A model generated the notes under the pieces. That model ran no database searches. It was not told the origin of the DNA and saw nothing but the letters and a program-made list of their open reading frames with translations. Positions 18,322-26,161 of a DNA stretch of 64,000 nt are shown in pieces; position 1 is the stretch's first letter, and every line of letters starts with the position of its first letter. This DNA is from Candidatus Scalindua japonica (lineage in GTDB: Bacteria; Planctomycetota; Brocadiia; Brocadiales; Scalinduaceae). Made by a program: the position numbers and the translations under genes. The DNA is taken from NCBI RefSeq assembly GCF_002443295.1, contig NZ_BAOS01000001.1, forward strand, positions 186,001 to 250,000, given 5' to 3'.

Positions 18322-20339
18322 CTAAAATTGGTACAAATACCGTCCTGACTCCAAGAGCTTCATTATCGCATAAGAATTATGAGGATCTTGATACGCTATT
18401 CAAAGATTGTATCAGCCACCAGAAAACGCAGATTATTCTGGACTGCAAAGCGGTGTCATTCATCGACAGTGAAATACTTGGCCTTATGGTCAAGACGCAT
18501 GAAGCGCTTTCAATGCAGGAGAGAATGTTGAAAATAATTAACCTGGTTGAGATATGCCGGGACATACTGACGATAACACGGCTCATAAAGATTTTTCACG
18601 TTTACAAAAACATCAATGACGCACTTAAAAACGTACCATTAAAAGATGATAATTTAATACCAAAAAGAAGAAAACTTGGCGAAATTATGGTCAACCAGGG
18701 GCGTATTACTCCTGATGAGCTAAACGTCTATCTCGCCACACAAAAGGAAACCTGCAAACCAATTGGAAAATTATTTATTGAAAATAATATCATTACGGAA
18801 GAAGAGATGATCCGTATTCTCGGAGAACAGCATGGGATCCCAAAAGTCTGGCTGAGGAAAGGGCTGGTAGACGGAAGGATTGTGAATGTTTTATCTAAGG
18901 AAAAGGCGCTGCGTTATAAAGTAATCCCCATTTTTAAGGTTAACAATATCCTGACACTTGCCACGTCAGATCCAAACGCTATCTTTGTGTTTGACGAAAT
19001 AGCAAAAATTACTAACCTGGTAGTCCAGCCCGTTCTCTGCCGTACTGATGACATTCTTGATATTATCGAAGAATACTACAAAGAGGGGGGTCATACAGAT
19101 GTCAATGATATCCACCTTGACGATAATCTTGAGCTTGTTGAAACTGCAACTGAAGAAGAGATAAATGAATTAGCACAAATGGCTGAAGATAGCCCGATAG
19201 TTAATCTGACCAACAAAATTCTTCTCAAGGCTATCAGAGATGGTGCGAGCGATATACATTTTGAGCCGCAGCGGAACAAATTCCGCATACTGGTCAGGAT
19301 TGACGGAATATTGTATGACTTTATGTCCCCTAAAATAGAGATTCATCCGTCTCTTGTCTCAAGGTTAAAGATTATGGCAGGTCTTGATATCTCTGAAAGG
19401 CGCATGCCCCAAGACGGCCGTATCCAGGTACGGACAGATGGCAGGACCGTAGATCTCAGGTTTGGATCAATGCCGAGCATTCATGGCGAAAAAGTTGTTT
19501 TGAGGGTGCTGGATAAGAGTAATGCCATCCTTGACCTCAATAAGCTTGGGTTTAAAAATGTAATACTGGACCAGTTTAAATCGATCCTCAGAAAACCCCA
19601 TGGGCTCATTCTGGTCTGCGGTCCTACCGGCAGTGGAAAGACAACCACCCTCTATTCCGCTATAACAATGCTCAACTGCATGGAAAAAAATGTTATAACC
19701 ATTGAAGATCCGGTTGAATATCAGTTGGATGACATCAACCAGAACCAGATCAAGGATTCCATAGGTCTCAACTTTGCCAAGTTTCTGAAACATGCTCTCC
19801 GTCAGGACCCTGATATTATACTGGTGGGAGAAATCAGGGACCGTGAAACAGCTGAAATTGCGATCCAGGCTTCACTGACCGGCCATCTTGTTCTTTCGTC
19901 GCTTCATACGAACGACAGCCCCAGCGCCATTACCCGACTCCTGGAAATGGGAGTTGAACCATACCTCATCTCTTCCGCCCTGCTGGGTTGTCAGGCACAA
20001 CGTCTCGTCCGGACAATCTGTCCGGACTGTAAGACAAGCTACTTCCCCTCAAAGGCAGAATTGCAGGAACTTGGATTTGACAATGATACAACAATCCGGT
20101 TGTACAAAGGCAAAGGGTGTTCTTCCTGTTATGACTCAGGTTTCAAAGGACGTTTCGGGCTCTATGAACTCCTGCCTTTAGACGAAGAGCTCCAATCGGT
20201 AATACTGGAAAATCCGAATGCAACCGCTATAAAAAAACATATTAGCGGAAATGGTCATCAGAGATTGAGAGAGCTTGGATATGAGAAGGTAATTGAGGGT
20301 TTAACCACCATAGAAGAGGTAAGGCGGATCGCGATTTGA
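18297..20339 (+). CDS. gspE: STAS-MshEN-GspE/PilB assembly ATPase fusion
   Basis: 680 residues, ATG with GGAAGGAG at 18281-18288. Residues 1-113 form a STAS-like domain: strand QIILDCKAVSFIDSE, with D57-S58 aligned to the phosphorylatable Asp-Ser of anti-sigma-factor antagonists. Residues 123-183 match the duplicated MshEN motif (KLGEIMVNQGRITPDEL and PIGKLFIENNIITEEEM, each followed by a Q), a c-di-GMP-binding module in MshE-type ATPases. The rest is the secretion ATPase: Walker A GPTGSGKTT 442-450, Asp box TIEDPVEYQ, Walker B LVGEIRD, His box LHTND, and zinc cysteines C575, C578, C608 and C611. It powers pseudopilin assembly from the cytoplasmic face. An N-terminal STAS is unusual for this family. 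Gene gspF follows after 47 bases. Confidence 0.93.
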   Translation: MAMSAINITKIGTNTVLTPRASLSHKNYEDLDTLFKDCISHQKTQIILDCKAVSFIDSEILGLMVKTHEALSMQERMLKIINLVEICRDILTITRLIKIFHVYKNINDALKNVPLKDDNLIPKRRKLGEIMVNQGRITPDELNVYLATQKETCKPIGKLFIENNIITEEEMIRILGEQHGIPKVWLRKGLVDGRIVNVLSKEKALRYKVIPIFKVNNILTLATSDPNAIFVFDEIAKITNLVVQPVLCRTDDILDIIEEYYKEGGHTDVNDIHLDDNLELVETATEEEINELAQMAEDSPIVNLTNKILLKAIRDGASDIHFEPQRNKFRILVRIDGILYDFMSPKIEIHPSLVSRLKIMAGLDISERRMPQDGRIQVRTDGRTVDLRFGSMPSIHGEKVVLRVLDKSNAILDLNKLGFKNVILDQFKSILRKPHGLILVCGPTGSGKTTTLYSAITMLNCMEKNVITIEDPVEYQLDDINQNQIKDSIGLNFAKFLKHALRQDPDIILVGEIRDRETAEIAIQASLTGHLVLSSLHTNDSPSAITRLLEMGVEPYLISSALLGCQAQRLVRTICPDCKTSYFPSKAELQELGFDNDTTIRLYKGKGCSSCYDSGFKGRFGLYELLPLDEELQSVILENPNATAIKKHISGNGHQRLRELGYEKVIEGLTTIEEVRRIAI

Positions 20340-20386
20340 GAAATAGAGCAAATAATCAGAATAATTTATTCGGATGGTAAAAGACT

Positions 20387-21532
20387 ATGGCTTTATCGTT
20401 AAGTAACAATTATAAAGATAGCGCGTCAATACATCTTAAGAAAGAGTCTCGCGTTAAATCGATATCCCTGAACGATATTTTCAGCAGAATTGGCAAACCT
20501 GTCAAGTCAGCCGAACTTATGTTTTTCTGTTCGCATCTGTCCCTGATGTTTGAAATTAAAACTCCTTTGAACCAGGCGCTTAAAACGATAGAGAACCAGA
20601 CTCAAAATGCGGCTTTTAAGAAAGTGATACAATCCATGACTAAAGATGTTGAGGAAGGGCGGCAGCTTTCTGACGCTATGAAACGACATCCACGGTTTTT
20701 CAATACAATGTTCACAAGCATGGTTAAAGCCGGAGAGAACGGCGGTTTTCTCCATGTTGTTCTGGAGAAAATCGTTGAAATGCAGGAAAAACGTCAACGG
20801 CTTATATCACAGATAAAGTCCGCGTTAACCTATCCCGCTTTCCTCTGTATTTTAGGTTTTCTCGCGATAATTTTTATCATGGTCAGCGTGTTGCCAAAGT
20901 TTACCGGATTATTTGAAGGAAAGGAGAGTGTCTTACCGTTCACGACTCTCTGTTTGATGAATGGAAGCTCTTTTTTGCGAAGCTATTGGTGGTTGTGTAT
21001 TTTATCCTGCGGCGGCCTGCTGACAGGTATAAAAATCTTCAAAGACAGTAAGCATGGAAAGGCCCTTATCGAATGGTTTCTTGTAAGCGGCCCATTAGTA
21101 TCCAATTTGTGTACAAAGATTTATACCAATGAACTGCTTCGAATACTGGGAAACTTGATAGAAAGCAAGGTCTCATTTATAGAAGCGCTTGAAGTGACAC
21201 GCGGTACTATTCGAAACAGCTATTTCAGAGATTTTATCGATAAAACCATAAAACATATGGAGAATGGAGGAAAATTCTCAGATCAATTTGTACATTTTCC
21301 CTACATCATGGAGTCCGTTAAACAGATGGTGGTAACAGGAGAGGATACCGGCAACTTGTCGACAGCTATGCTGAGGTTGAACAAACACTACGATTTAGAA
21401 ATTGAACAGGACCTTAAGAAGTTGACAGCCCTGATAGAACCGGCAGCACTGGTAGTAATGGGAGCGGTTATCGGAATTATCGTTTCTTCCATAATCCTTC
21501 CAATGTTTAAGCTGTCACAGGTAATAGGTTAG
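20387..21532 (+). CDS. gspF: GspF/PilC-type inner-membrane platform protein
   Basis: 381 residues, the usual length for GspF/PilC after a 35-residue extension. Two cytoplasmic T2SF domains (about 40-160 and 250-350), each with a G-x-F/L-s pattern (VEEGRQLSDAM; MENGGKFSDQF), are separated by a membrane hairpin (about 145-170 and 200-220). A final helix at 355-378 (VVMGAVIGIIVSSIILPMF) is the family's most conserved membrane segment. The protein anchors the assembly ATPase to the pseudopilus. It lies 47 bases after gspE and ends the first block of the locus; a 409-base gap follows. Confidence 0.93.
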   Translation: MALSLSNNYKDSASIHLKKESRVKSISLNDIFSRIGKPVKSAELMFFCSHLSLMFEIKTPLNQALKTIENQTQNAAFKKVIQSMTKDVEEGRQLSDAMKRHPRFFNTMFTSMVKAGENGGFLHVVLEKIVEMQEKRQRLISQIKSALTYPAFLCILGFLAIIFIMVSVLPKFTGLFEGKESVLPFTTLCLMNGSSFLRSYWWLCILSCGGLLTGIKIFKDSKHGKALIEWFLVSGPLVSNLCTKIYTNELLRILGNLIESKVSFIEALEVTRGTIRNSYFRDFIDKTIKHMENGGKFSDQFVHFPYIMESVKQMVVTGEDTGNLSTAMLRLNKHYDLEIEQDLKKLTALIEPAALVVMGAVIGIIVSSIILPMFKLSQVIG

Positions 21533-21720
21533 TGTCTGTGCAGAAACCAGAGAACATTGTATAAAAAATCAACAAAAAGCAGGTGGCACAATCAGGCGGT
21601 ATGTTTTACATCGTCCATTCTTACCTATTATTATTGATAACTATAAAGTATTGAAATGTAAAGATATGTCAACACAATGGTTATACTCTGGTCCGTGATG
21701 TTATAAATATATGTAGAGCT

Positions 21721-21737
21721 TTGGCATTTCATTTGCT
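21721..21737 (+). promoter_or_regulatory. Candidate sigma-54 (-24/-12) promoter for the major pseudopilin
   Basis: TTGGCATTTCATTTGCT has the invariant GG (21723-21724) and GC (21735-21736) exactly ten bases apart, and matches the TGGCAC-N5-TTGCT consensus at all but one core position. It lies about 205 bases upstream of the pseudopilin start, leaving room for a leader. Sigma-54 promoters drive major pilin genes in several bacteria. No enhancer-binding activator is encoded in this window. The rest of the 409-base gap (21533-21941) shows nothing else I can name. Confidence 0.5.
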
Positions 21738-21941
21738 AGTTCTCTTCCAGATAATAAGCTGATTTCTAAAAACAATTTCGCATATTTTTTTTCTAATCTT
21801 TAGAAAAAAACTACCGATAAGTAAGTAAGAAGTGAATAAGATATTATTACCAGAACTGAGTAGATCCTGATTAAATAATGGGAAAATTGCCAGGTGATTT
21901 TGAGTAAAGACTTTTATTTTTTTTTATTAAGGAGGATAAAT

Positions 21942-22472
21942 ATGAAGAGGGGAGAATTAAGTAAAAAGAATGGTTTTACCCTGATAGAAATGCTTATTGT
22001 GGTAATAGTACTCGGTATATTATCAGCGATTATTATTCCACAGATTGCCGTTTCTACAGATGATGCCAAGCTTAACACGCTGGAGACCAATCTGACTGGA
22101 TGTCGTAAGGCAATTGAGCTCTACTATTATGAGCATGGTTCCACCTATCCCGGAGACGCTGTACCTACAACGAAGCCGATAGATGTTACTGACACGACTG
22201 AAGCCTTTGTCGCTCAGCTTGTACGATATACGGATGCGGCTGGTAACATAGCAAATGCAAAAACTGCTGTGTATAAGTATGGACCATATATTAAGAATGG
22301 TAAATTGCCGACAAATCCATACAATGACAAATTTGATGTTGTTGTTGACAATACTGAAACTGACATTACGGTAAGAGACTCATCAGCGTCTGATAACGGC
22401 TGGCTGTTCTATTCGAAGACAGGTGTTTTTATTGCGGCTGACGGAACTGCCGGTATTCACGACAATCTGTAA
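21942..22472 (+). CDS. gspG: Major pseudopilin, GspG-like
   Basis: The start is the ATG at 21942 behind TAAGGAGG (21928-21935). An upstream in-frame GTG would place that ribosome site inside the gene. The 176-residue product has a basic leader ending in KKNG, then FTLIEMLIVVIVLGILSAII, the class III signal cut by prepilin peptidase between G and F with Glu+5 present. The body contains a helix (LNTLETNLTGCRKAIELYYY) and a C-terminal sheet region (NGWLFYSKTGVF) as in GspG/PulG-type proteins. A candidate sigma-54 promoter lies upstream and a hairpin terminator downstream, so it is probably transcribed alone and at a high level, as suits the main fibre subunit. The required prepilin peptidase is not in the window. 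Confidence 0.9.
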   Translation: MKRGELSKKNGFTLIEMLIVVIVLGILSAIIIPQIAVSTDDAKLNTLETNLTGCRKAIELYYYEHGSTYPGDAVPTTKPIDVTDTTEAFVAQLVRYTDAAGNIANAKTAVYKYGPYIKNGKLPTNPYNDKFDVVVDNTETDITVRDSSASDNGWLFYSKTGVFIAADGTAGIHDNL

Positions 22473-22540
22473 AACCCATTTATCCTCCTGACAACATATG
22501 AAAGACGAACTCCTTGATAAGCATTAATTAATCGTCTGAT

Positions 22541-22571
22541 AAGCCGTCAGCGTAAAGCTGGCGGCTTTAAA
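22541..22571 (+). terminator. Stem-loop terminator after the major pseudopilin gene
   Basis: An 11-bp stem (AAGCCGTCAGC / GCTGGCGGCTT, one T-G wobble) with a five-base loop (GTAAA), starting 69 bases after the pseudopilin stop, followed by a short T/A run. It would uncouple the abundant GspG-like subunit from the minor pseudopilins. Confidence 0.6.
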
Positions 22572-23148
22572 TAGATTAGAATGAAGAGAATTCGATTATA
22601 CCGGCAATGCCCACCCTACAACTACAAGCCTGAACCAGCATTAAATAGTTTTGCATTATTTGACTCTGGTTGTTTTTTTATTTTTTCTTTGCGTTCTGCC
22701 TGCCCGGCCAGCCATTCGCCCGCCCGGCAAGGCTGTTCTGGTGAGGACGGGGACGGCTCCGGCTCCTTGCCCGACGTCTTCTTTGGCGGGTGCGTGATAA
22801 ATTATAATATGCCTGTTTGGAGAAACGGGTCCTACATATTTAATTAATGAGGAAAAAATTACCCCTTTGTTGAATAAATCACCATAACATTTCAAACCAT
22901 ACCATACCCATCAGACAAGAACCACGCAACATATCATATAACAAGGGTTTACGCTTCTTTGTGCAAAATACATTATTTGGTATAAATCTTGCAATTGTAA
23001 TAAGTATAAGCAGGAATGTAGTTACATAGCGATAATAAACTCTCTCCCCCCCGGGGGAGAAGGCAGGGAGAGGAGGGGCAAGTCGAAGTGTTGTCGACAT
23101 TCAAATGTACATTTAATTATTTTGTTCATAACACTAAAATAACAATCT
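22572..23148. repeat. Gap with degenerate REP/family B fragments
   Basis: This 577-base gap contains a CCCACCCTAC half-hairpin at about 22611-22620 and a GC-rich CTGCCTGCCCGGCC...GAGGACGGGGACGG stretch (about 22697-22760) that resembles the middle of the family B repeat at 10890-10980. Further along, 23041-23080 holds a short C-run/G-run hairpin (TCTCCCCC / GGGGGAGA). ORFs across it are low-complexity and I do not consider them genes. Confidence 0.5.
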
Positions 23149-23733
23149 ATGAAACGATGGATGAAAAGACAATTTTGTGACATAACGGTAACTTCCAGGC
23201 GGTCTGCAGGTTTTACGCTTATTGAAATGTTGATTGTAGTGATGCTTATGGGGATCACAGCAGCGATCAGTCTTCCCGCGATACACTCAACACTTACAGA
23301 AAACCGGCTTAAAGGTGCTGCTTATGAAGTCGTCACCGCACTGGAATACGCGCAGCTGACCGCTATGTCCTCCGGCAGAGGAACACGAGTGGTTATCGTG
23401 GAAAATCAAGAGCGTATTGGAGTAAGGCAGTACACATCAAATGCCGACTTTTTTACTGGTGGTGACGAACTGGCTGAAAATGATGTGGAAAATGGGTCGT
23501 ATGTATTAATGCCATACCCTACTAAAAAAGGAATAAATTACCCCATTCTGCTGACGGATGAAAATCGCTTTAGCGGCGTTGACATCACCGTATCAGACTT
23601 TAATGCAGGCAGTCAGGTAGACTTCAACGCACAGGGAGCACCGACGAAAGGAGGCTCTGTCACACTTGCTTTAGGAGGTGAACAGATAGTCGTAACCCTC
23701 GACGCACTGACCGGAAAGGTCACGGTGAATTAG
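23149..23733 (+). CDS. Minor pseudopilin, GspH/FimT-like
   Basis: 194 residues with a long basic leader ending in RRSAG, then FTLIEMLIVVMLMGITAAISLP, a class III prepilin signal with Glu+5. The adjoining sequence (NRLKGAAYEVVTALEYAQLTAMSSGRG) is typical of GspH/FimT, which keep an 'A...R..A...A' helix after the transmembrane segment. Minor pseudopilins prime and cap the pseudopilus in the inner membrane. The TAG stop is immediately followed by REP sequence, and the next pseudopilin gene is 2.4 kb away, beyond a transposase duplication and a toxin-antitoxin pair, so the ancestral operon appears split here. No clear ribosome site precedes the ATG. Confidence 0.85.
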   Translation: MKRWMKRQFCDITVTSRRSAGFTLIEMLIVVMLMGITAAISLPAIHSTLTENRLKGAAYEVVTALEYAQLTAMSSGRGTRVVIVENQERIGVRQYTSNADFFTGGDELAENDVENGSYVLMPYPTKKGINYPILLTDENRFSGVDITVSDFNAGSQVDFNAQGAPTKGGSVTLALGGEQIVVTLDALTGKVTVN

Positions 23734-23910
23734 TGTTTCTGGTGCGTAAAACGCACCCTGACGTTTAATCTTTCCAGACAAGTAGGGTGCATTCCATGCA
23801 CCGTTAACAACCTAGGATACGGCAATATTGATATCTATGAAACAAATACTTGATTACGCTGGCATGTTTCTGGTGCGTACAACGCACCCTACGATTTTCG
23901 TTTCCGGTGG
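23733..23910 (+). repeat. REP-like repeats (family A) upstream of RAYT copy 1
   Basis: Two inward elements: hairpin GGTGCGTAAAACGCACC at 23741-23757, starting seven bases after the pseudopilin stop, and GGTGCGTACAACGCACC at 23872-23888, just upstream of the transposase start. A GGTGCATTCCATGCACC hairpin lies between them (about 23787-23803). A matching pair sits in front of the second transposase copy (24582-24720). Location of REP hairpins directly beside a RAYT gene is the expected arrangement for this transposase class. Confidence 0.9.
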
Positions 23911-23920
23911 AATGTGATTA

Positions 23921-24469
23921 ATGTCGAATTACCGGCGTGCTAATGCAAAAGGAGGCACATATTTTTTTACTGTTGTGACGTATCGGCGACAAGAATTCTT
24001 ATGCGATGAAAATGTTCGAACGGCGTTGCGTGACGGTATTCGTGATGTGCAAACACAACATCCACTGATCATTGACGGTTGGGTTTTGTTGCCGGATCAC
24101 CTTCATTGTATATGGACGCTGCCGGAGGACGATTCAAACTTTGGTGTTCGCTGGGCTATGATAAAACGTTTCATAACAAAACAATGTGGTCCGGACTTAC
24201 GCCGTGATGATTGGATGAATGCATCAAAACGGAAACGAAATGAATCCACAATTTGGCAAAGGAGATTCTGGGAGCATATGATCCGTGATGAAGATGATTA
24301 TAATAGACATATGAATTATATACATTATAACCCGGTGAAGCATGGTTTGGTATCAAGTGTTAATGATTGGCCATATTCCACGTTTCACAGGTGTGTGAAG
24401 AAAGGACTATATCCACCGGATTGGGGTGGAGACGGAACAGATACAAACGAAGCGAGTTATGGTGAATGA
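23921..24469 (+). CDS. REP-associated tyrosine transposase (RAYT, Y1/IS200-like), copy 1
   Basis: 182 residues. The HUH motif is H60-L-H62 (LPDHLHCIW), and the likely nucleophile is a tyrosine in the C-terminal helix around [17 protein letters not shown]. These single-strand endonuclease-like transposases cut at REP hairpins, and the gene here is flanked by REP hairpins on both sides, with GGTGCGTACAACGCACC ending 32 bases before its ATG. The frame is intact. It differs from copy 2 at seven residues. RAYTs are usually single-copy, domesticated genes, so an intact tandem pair is notable. A GCAGGCAATGCCTGCC palindrome lies about 40 bases after the stop (24508-24523). Confidence 0.92.
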   Translation: MSNYRRANAKGGTYFFTVVTYRRQEFLCDENVRTALRDGIRDVQTQHPLIIDGWVLLPDHLHCIWTLPEDDSNFGVRWAMIKRFITKQCGPDLRRDDWMNASKRKRNESTIWQRRFWEHMIRDEDDYNRHMNYIHYNPVKHGLVSSVNDWPYSTFHRCVKKGLYPPDWGGDGTDTNEASYGE

Positions 24470-24730
24470 GTGGATTGCCATTCATTTTGGATTGGTATAA
24501 ATAACGGCAGGCAATGCCTGCCCTACGTAATTGTGGTTCTTTGAAAAATTAAATTATGGTGTATTATCTGACGTTTAATCTTTCCAGGCAAGTAGGGTGC
24601 ATTCCATGCACCGCTAACAACCTTTGATGCGGCAATAATGTTATCTATTAAACAAATACTTGATCACGCTGGCATGTTTCTGGTGCGTACAACGCACCCT
24701 ACGATTTTTGTTTCCGGTGGCATGTGATTA

Positions 24731-25279
24731 ATGTCGAATTACCGGCGTGCTAATGCAAAAGGAGGCACATATTTTTTTACTGTTGTGACGTATCGGCGAC
24801 AAGAATTCTTATGCGATGAAAATGTTCGAACGGCGTTGCGTGACGGTATTCGTGATGTGCAAACAAAACATCCACTGATCATTGATGGTTGGGTTTTGTT
24901 GCCGGATCACCTTCATTGTATATGGACGCTGCCGGAGGACGATTCAAACTTTGGTGTTCGCTGGGCTATGATAAAACGTTTCATAACAAAACGATGTGGT
25001 CCGGACTTACGCCGTGATGATTGGATGAATGCATCAAAACGGAAACGAAATGAATCCACGATTTGGCAAAGGAGATTCTGGGAGCATATGATCCGTAATG
25101 AAGATGATTATAATAGACATATGAATTATATACATTATAACCCGGTGAAGCATGGTTTGGTAACAAGTGTTAAGGATTGGCCATATTCCACGTTTCACAG
25201 GTGTGTGAAGAAAGGACTATATCTACCGGATTGGGGTGGAGACGGAACAGATGCAAACGAAGCGAGTTATGGTGAATGA
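24731..25279 (+). CDS. REP-associated tyrosine transposase (RAYT, Y1/IS200-like), copy 2
   Basis: 182 residues, 175 identical to copy 1. The substitutions are Q to K, Q to R, D to N, S to T, N to K, P to L and T to A, none in the HUH or NPVKHGL segments, so both proteins should be active if either is. Upstream REP hairpins (GGTGCATTCCATGCACC at about 24597-24613 and GGTGCGTACAACGCACC at 24682-24698) and the downstream GCAGGCAATGCCTGCC palindrome (25318-25333) are duplicated with the gene. The unit ends at the 3' end of brnA. Low divergence points to a recent duplication. Confidence 0.92.
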   Translation: MSNYRRANAKGGTYFFTVVTYRRQEFLCDENVRTALRDGIRDVQTKHPLIIDGWVLLPDHLHCIWTLPEDDSNFGVRWAMIKRFITKRCGPDLRRDDWMNASKRKRNESTIWQRRFWEHMIRNEDDYNRHMNYIHYNPVKHGLVTSVKDWPYSTFHRCVKKGLYLPDWGGDGTDANEASYGE

Positions 25280-25373
25280 GTGGATTGCCATTCATTTTGG
25301 ATTTGTATAAATAACGGCAGGCAATGCCTGCCCTACGTAATTGTGGTTCTTTGAAAAATTAAATTATGGTGTA

Positions 25374-25622
25374 TTATCTGACGTTTAATCTTTCCAGGCG
25401 TTCCGCAAGCCACATTTTGATAAGGGCTGTTCTGGCAACGCCGATGTGCTGTGCTTCTTTGTCAATTTTATTTAAAAAAGATATGGGAAAATCAATATTA
25501 ATCCTTTGGACCTTTTTGTTTACTTTTGCCCTTTTGCTATCGAGGAAATCTCCCATATCTTTACCGTTATCAAAATCTTTATCAAATTCTTTGGAGGTTA
25601 TCTTACTCTTTGATTTTTTCAT
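25374..25622 (-). CDS. brnA: BrnA-family antitoxin (ribbon-helix-helix)
   Basis: 82 residues. The C-terminal half (RINIDFPISFLNKIDKEA followed by GVARTALIKMWLAERLE) is the ribbon-helix-helix domain of BrnA, which binds DNA as a dimer and neutralises BrnT. The polar N-terminal half, rich in Lys/Asp, is the likely toxin-binding part. Its start overlaps the end of brnT by 20 bases, the usual toxin-first order. The last six codons and stop are encoded by the 19-20 base motif that bounds each RAYT tandem unit, so the native C terminus either donated that motif or was rewritten by the insertion. The BrnA core is complete, so function is probably retained. Confidence 0.82.
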   Translation of the reverse strand: MKKSKSKITSKEFDKDFDNGKDMGDFLDSKRAKVNKKVQRINIDFPISFLNKIDKEAQHIGVARTALIKMWLAERLERLNVR

Positions 25623-25872
25623 GATATATGTTCCTTTCTTTTGTCCTGCTTCTTCTACATGAGATTATCCTTATCTTTTTGTCTCTGGTTGTAAAGATGC
25701 AGGAGAATAGACGGGTTTTTATTTTACCGATAATCATGTATCTTTGTTCACCTTCGGTAATTGCAGGCAATTTTACGTGGGTATTTGACCAGATAGTTTT
25801 CGCTTCTTCAAAGTCTACCCCGTGTTTTTGTTTATTTATTACGGATTTATTTGAATCATATTCAAATTCCAT
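25603..25872 (-). CDS. brnT: BrnT-family ribonuclease toxin
   Basis: 89 residues, ATG at 25872. It matches the BrnT layout: N-terminal EFEYDSNKSVINKQKHGVDF (family form D-x-x-K-x-x-x-N-x-x-K-H-G-V), then EGEQRYMIIGKI and the C-terminal IRIISCRRSRTKERNIY, corresponding to the IRIISARRA...E segment that forms the RNase active site. BrnT cleaves RNA in the cytoplasm and is inhibited by BrnA, encoded immediately downstream and overlapping. The pair is antisense to the surrounding pseudopilin genes and sits beside the RAYT duplication, consistent with horizontal acquisition. The first 50 bases upstream are very AT-rich and probably include the promoter autoregulated by BrnA. Confidence 0.85.
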   Translation of the reverse strand: MEFEYDSNKSVINKQKHGVDFEEAKTIWSNTHVKLPAITEGEQRYMIIGKIKTRLFSCIFTTRDKKIRIISCRRSRTKERNIYHEKIKE

Positions 25873-25925
25873 ATTAAAATTGTATCAAAATAATATATAT
25901 ATTCAATTATTTATATACAGGACAA

Positions 25926-26095
25926 GTAGACAAGTAGGGTGCATTCCATGCACCGTTAACAACATTGGATATGGCAATGGTGTTATCTATTAAACAAATA
26001 CTTGATTACGCTGGCGTGTTTCTGGTGCGTAAAACGCACCCTACGAATATTGTTACCGGACGGAGAATGTTTCTGGTGGGCAGTGCCCACCCTAC
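25926..26095 (+). repeat. REP-like repeat unit (family A), one full unit
   Basis: One complete unit with all three hairpin types in order: GGTGCATTCCATGCACC (about 25939-25955), GGTGCGTAAAACGCACC (26024-26040) and GGTGGGCAGTGCCCACC (about 26075-26091), joined by the common linker. It lies between the brnT start and the GspI-like gene and so marks the right edge of the insertion that splits the pseudopilin cluster. Confidence 0.9.
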
Positions 26096-26161
26096 ACCTA
26101 CACCGACTGAATCTGCATTAAACCGGCTTTCCCAGGTTAGCAGCTTTACCGGAGATTCACT

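Larger units (their letters stand above)
23761..25399 (+). mobile_element. Two 810-bp tandem RAYT units with a shared 19-20 base boundary
   Basis: The segment ACGTTTAATCTTTCCAG occurs at 23761, 24571 and 25381, exactly 810 bases apart each time. Units 23761-24570 and 24571-25380 are nearly identical and each contains REP hairpins plus one complete Y1 transposase gene. The third boundary copy (25381-25399) is the 3' end of the brnA gene on the opposite strand. The arrangement looks like a recent tandem duplication of one REP-RAYT element that inserted at, or captured, the end of brnA. Confidence 0.85.

Noticed and set aside
22581-22847. 88-codon plus-strand ORF after the major pseudopilin
   Set aside because: It covers degenerate repeat DNA, has Cys/Ser/Pro-rich low-complexity translation and no ribosome site.
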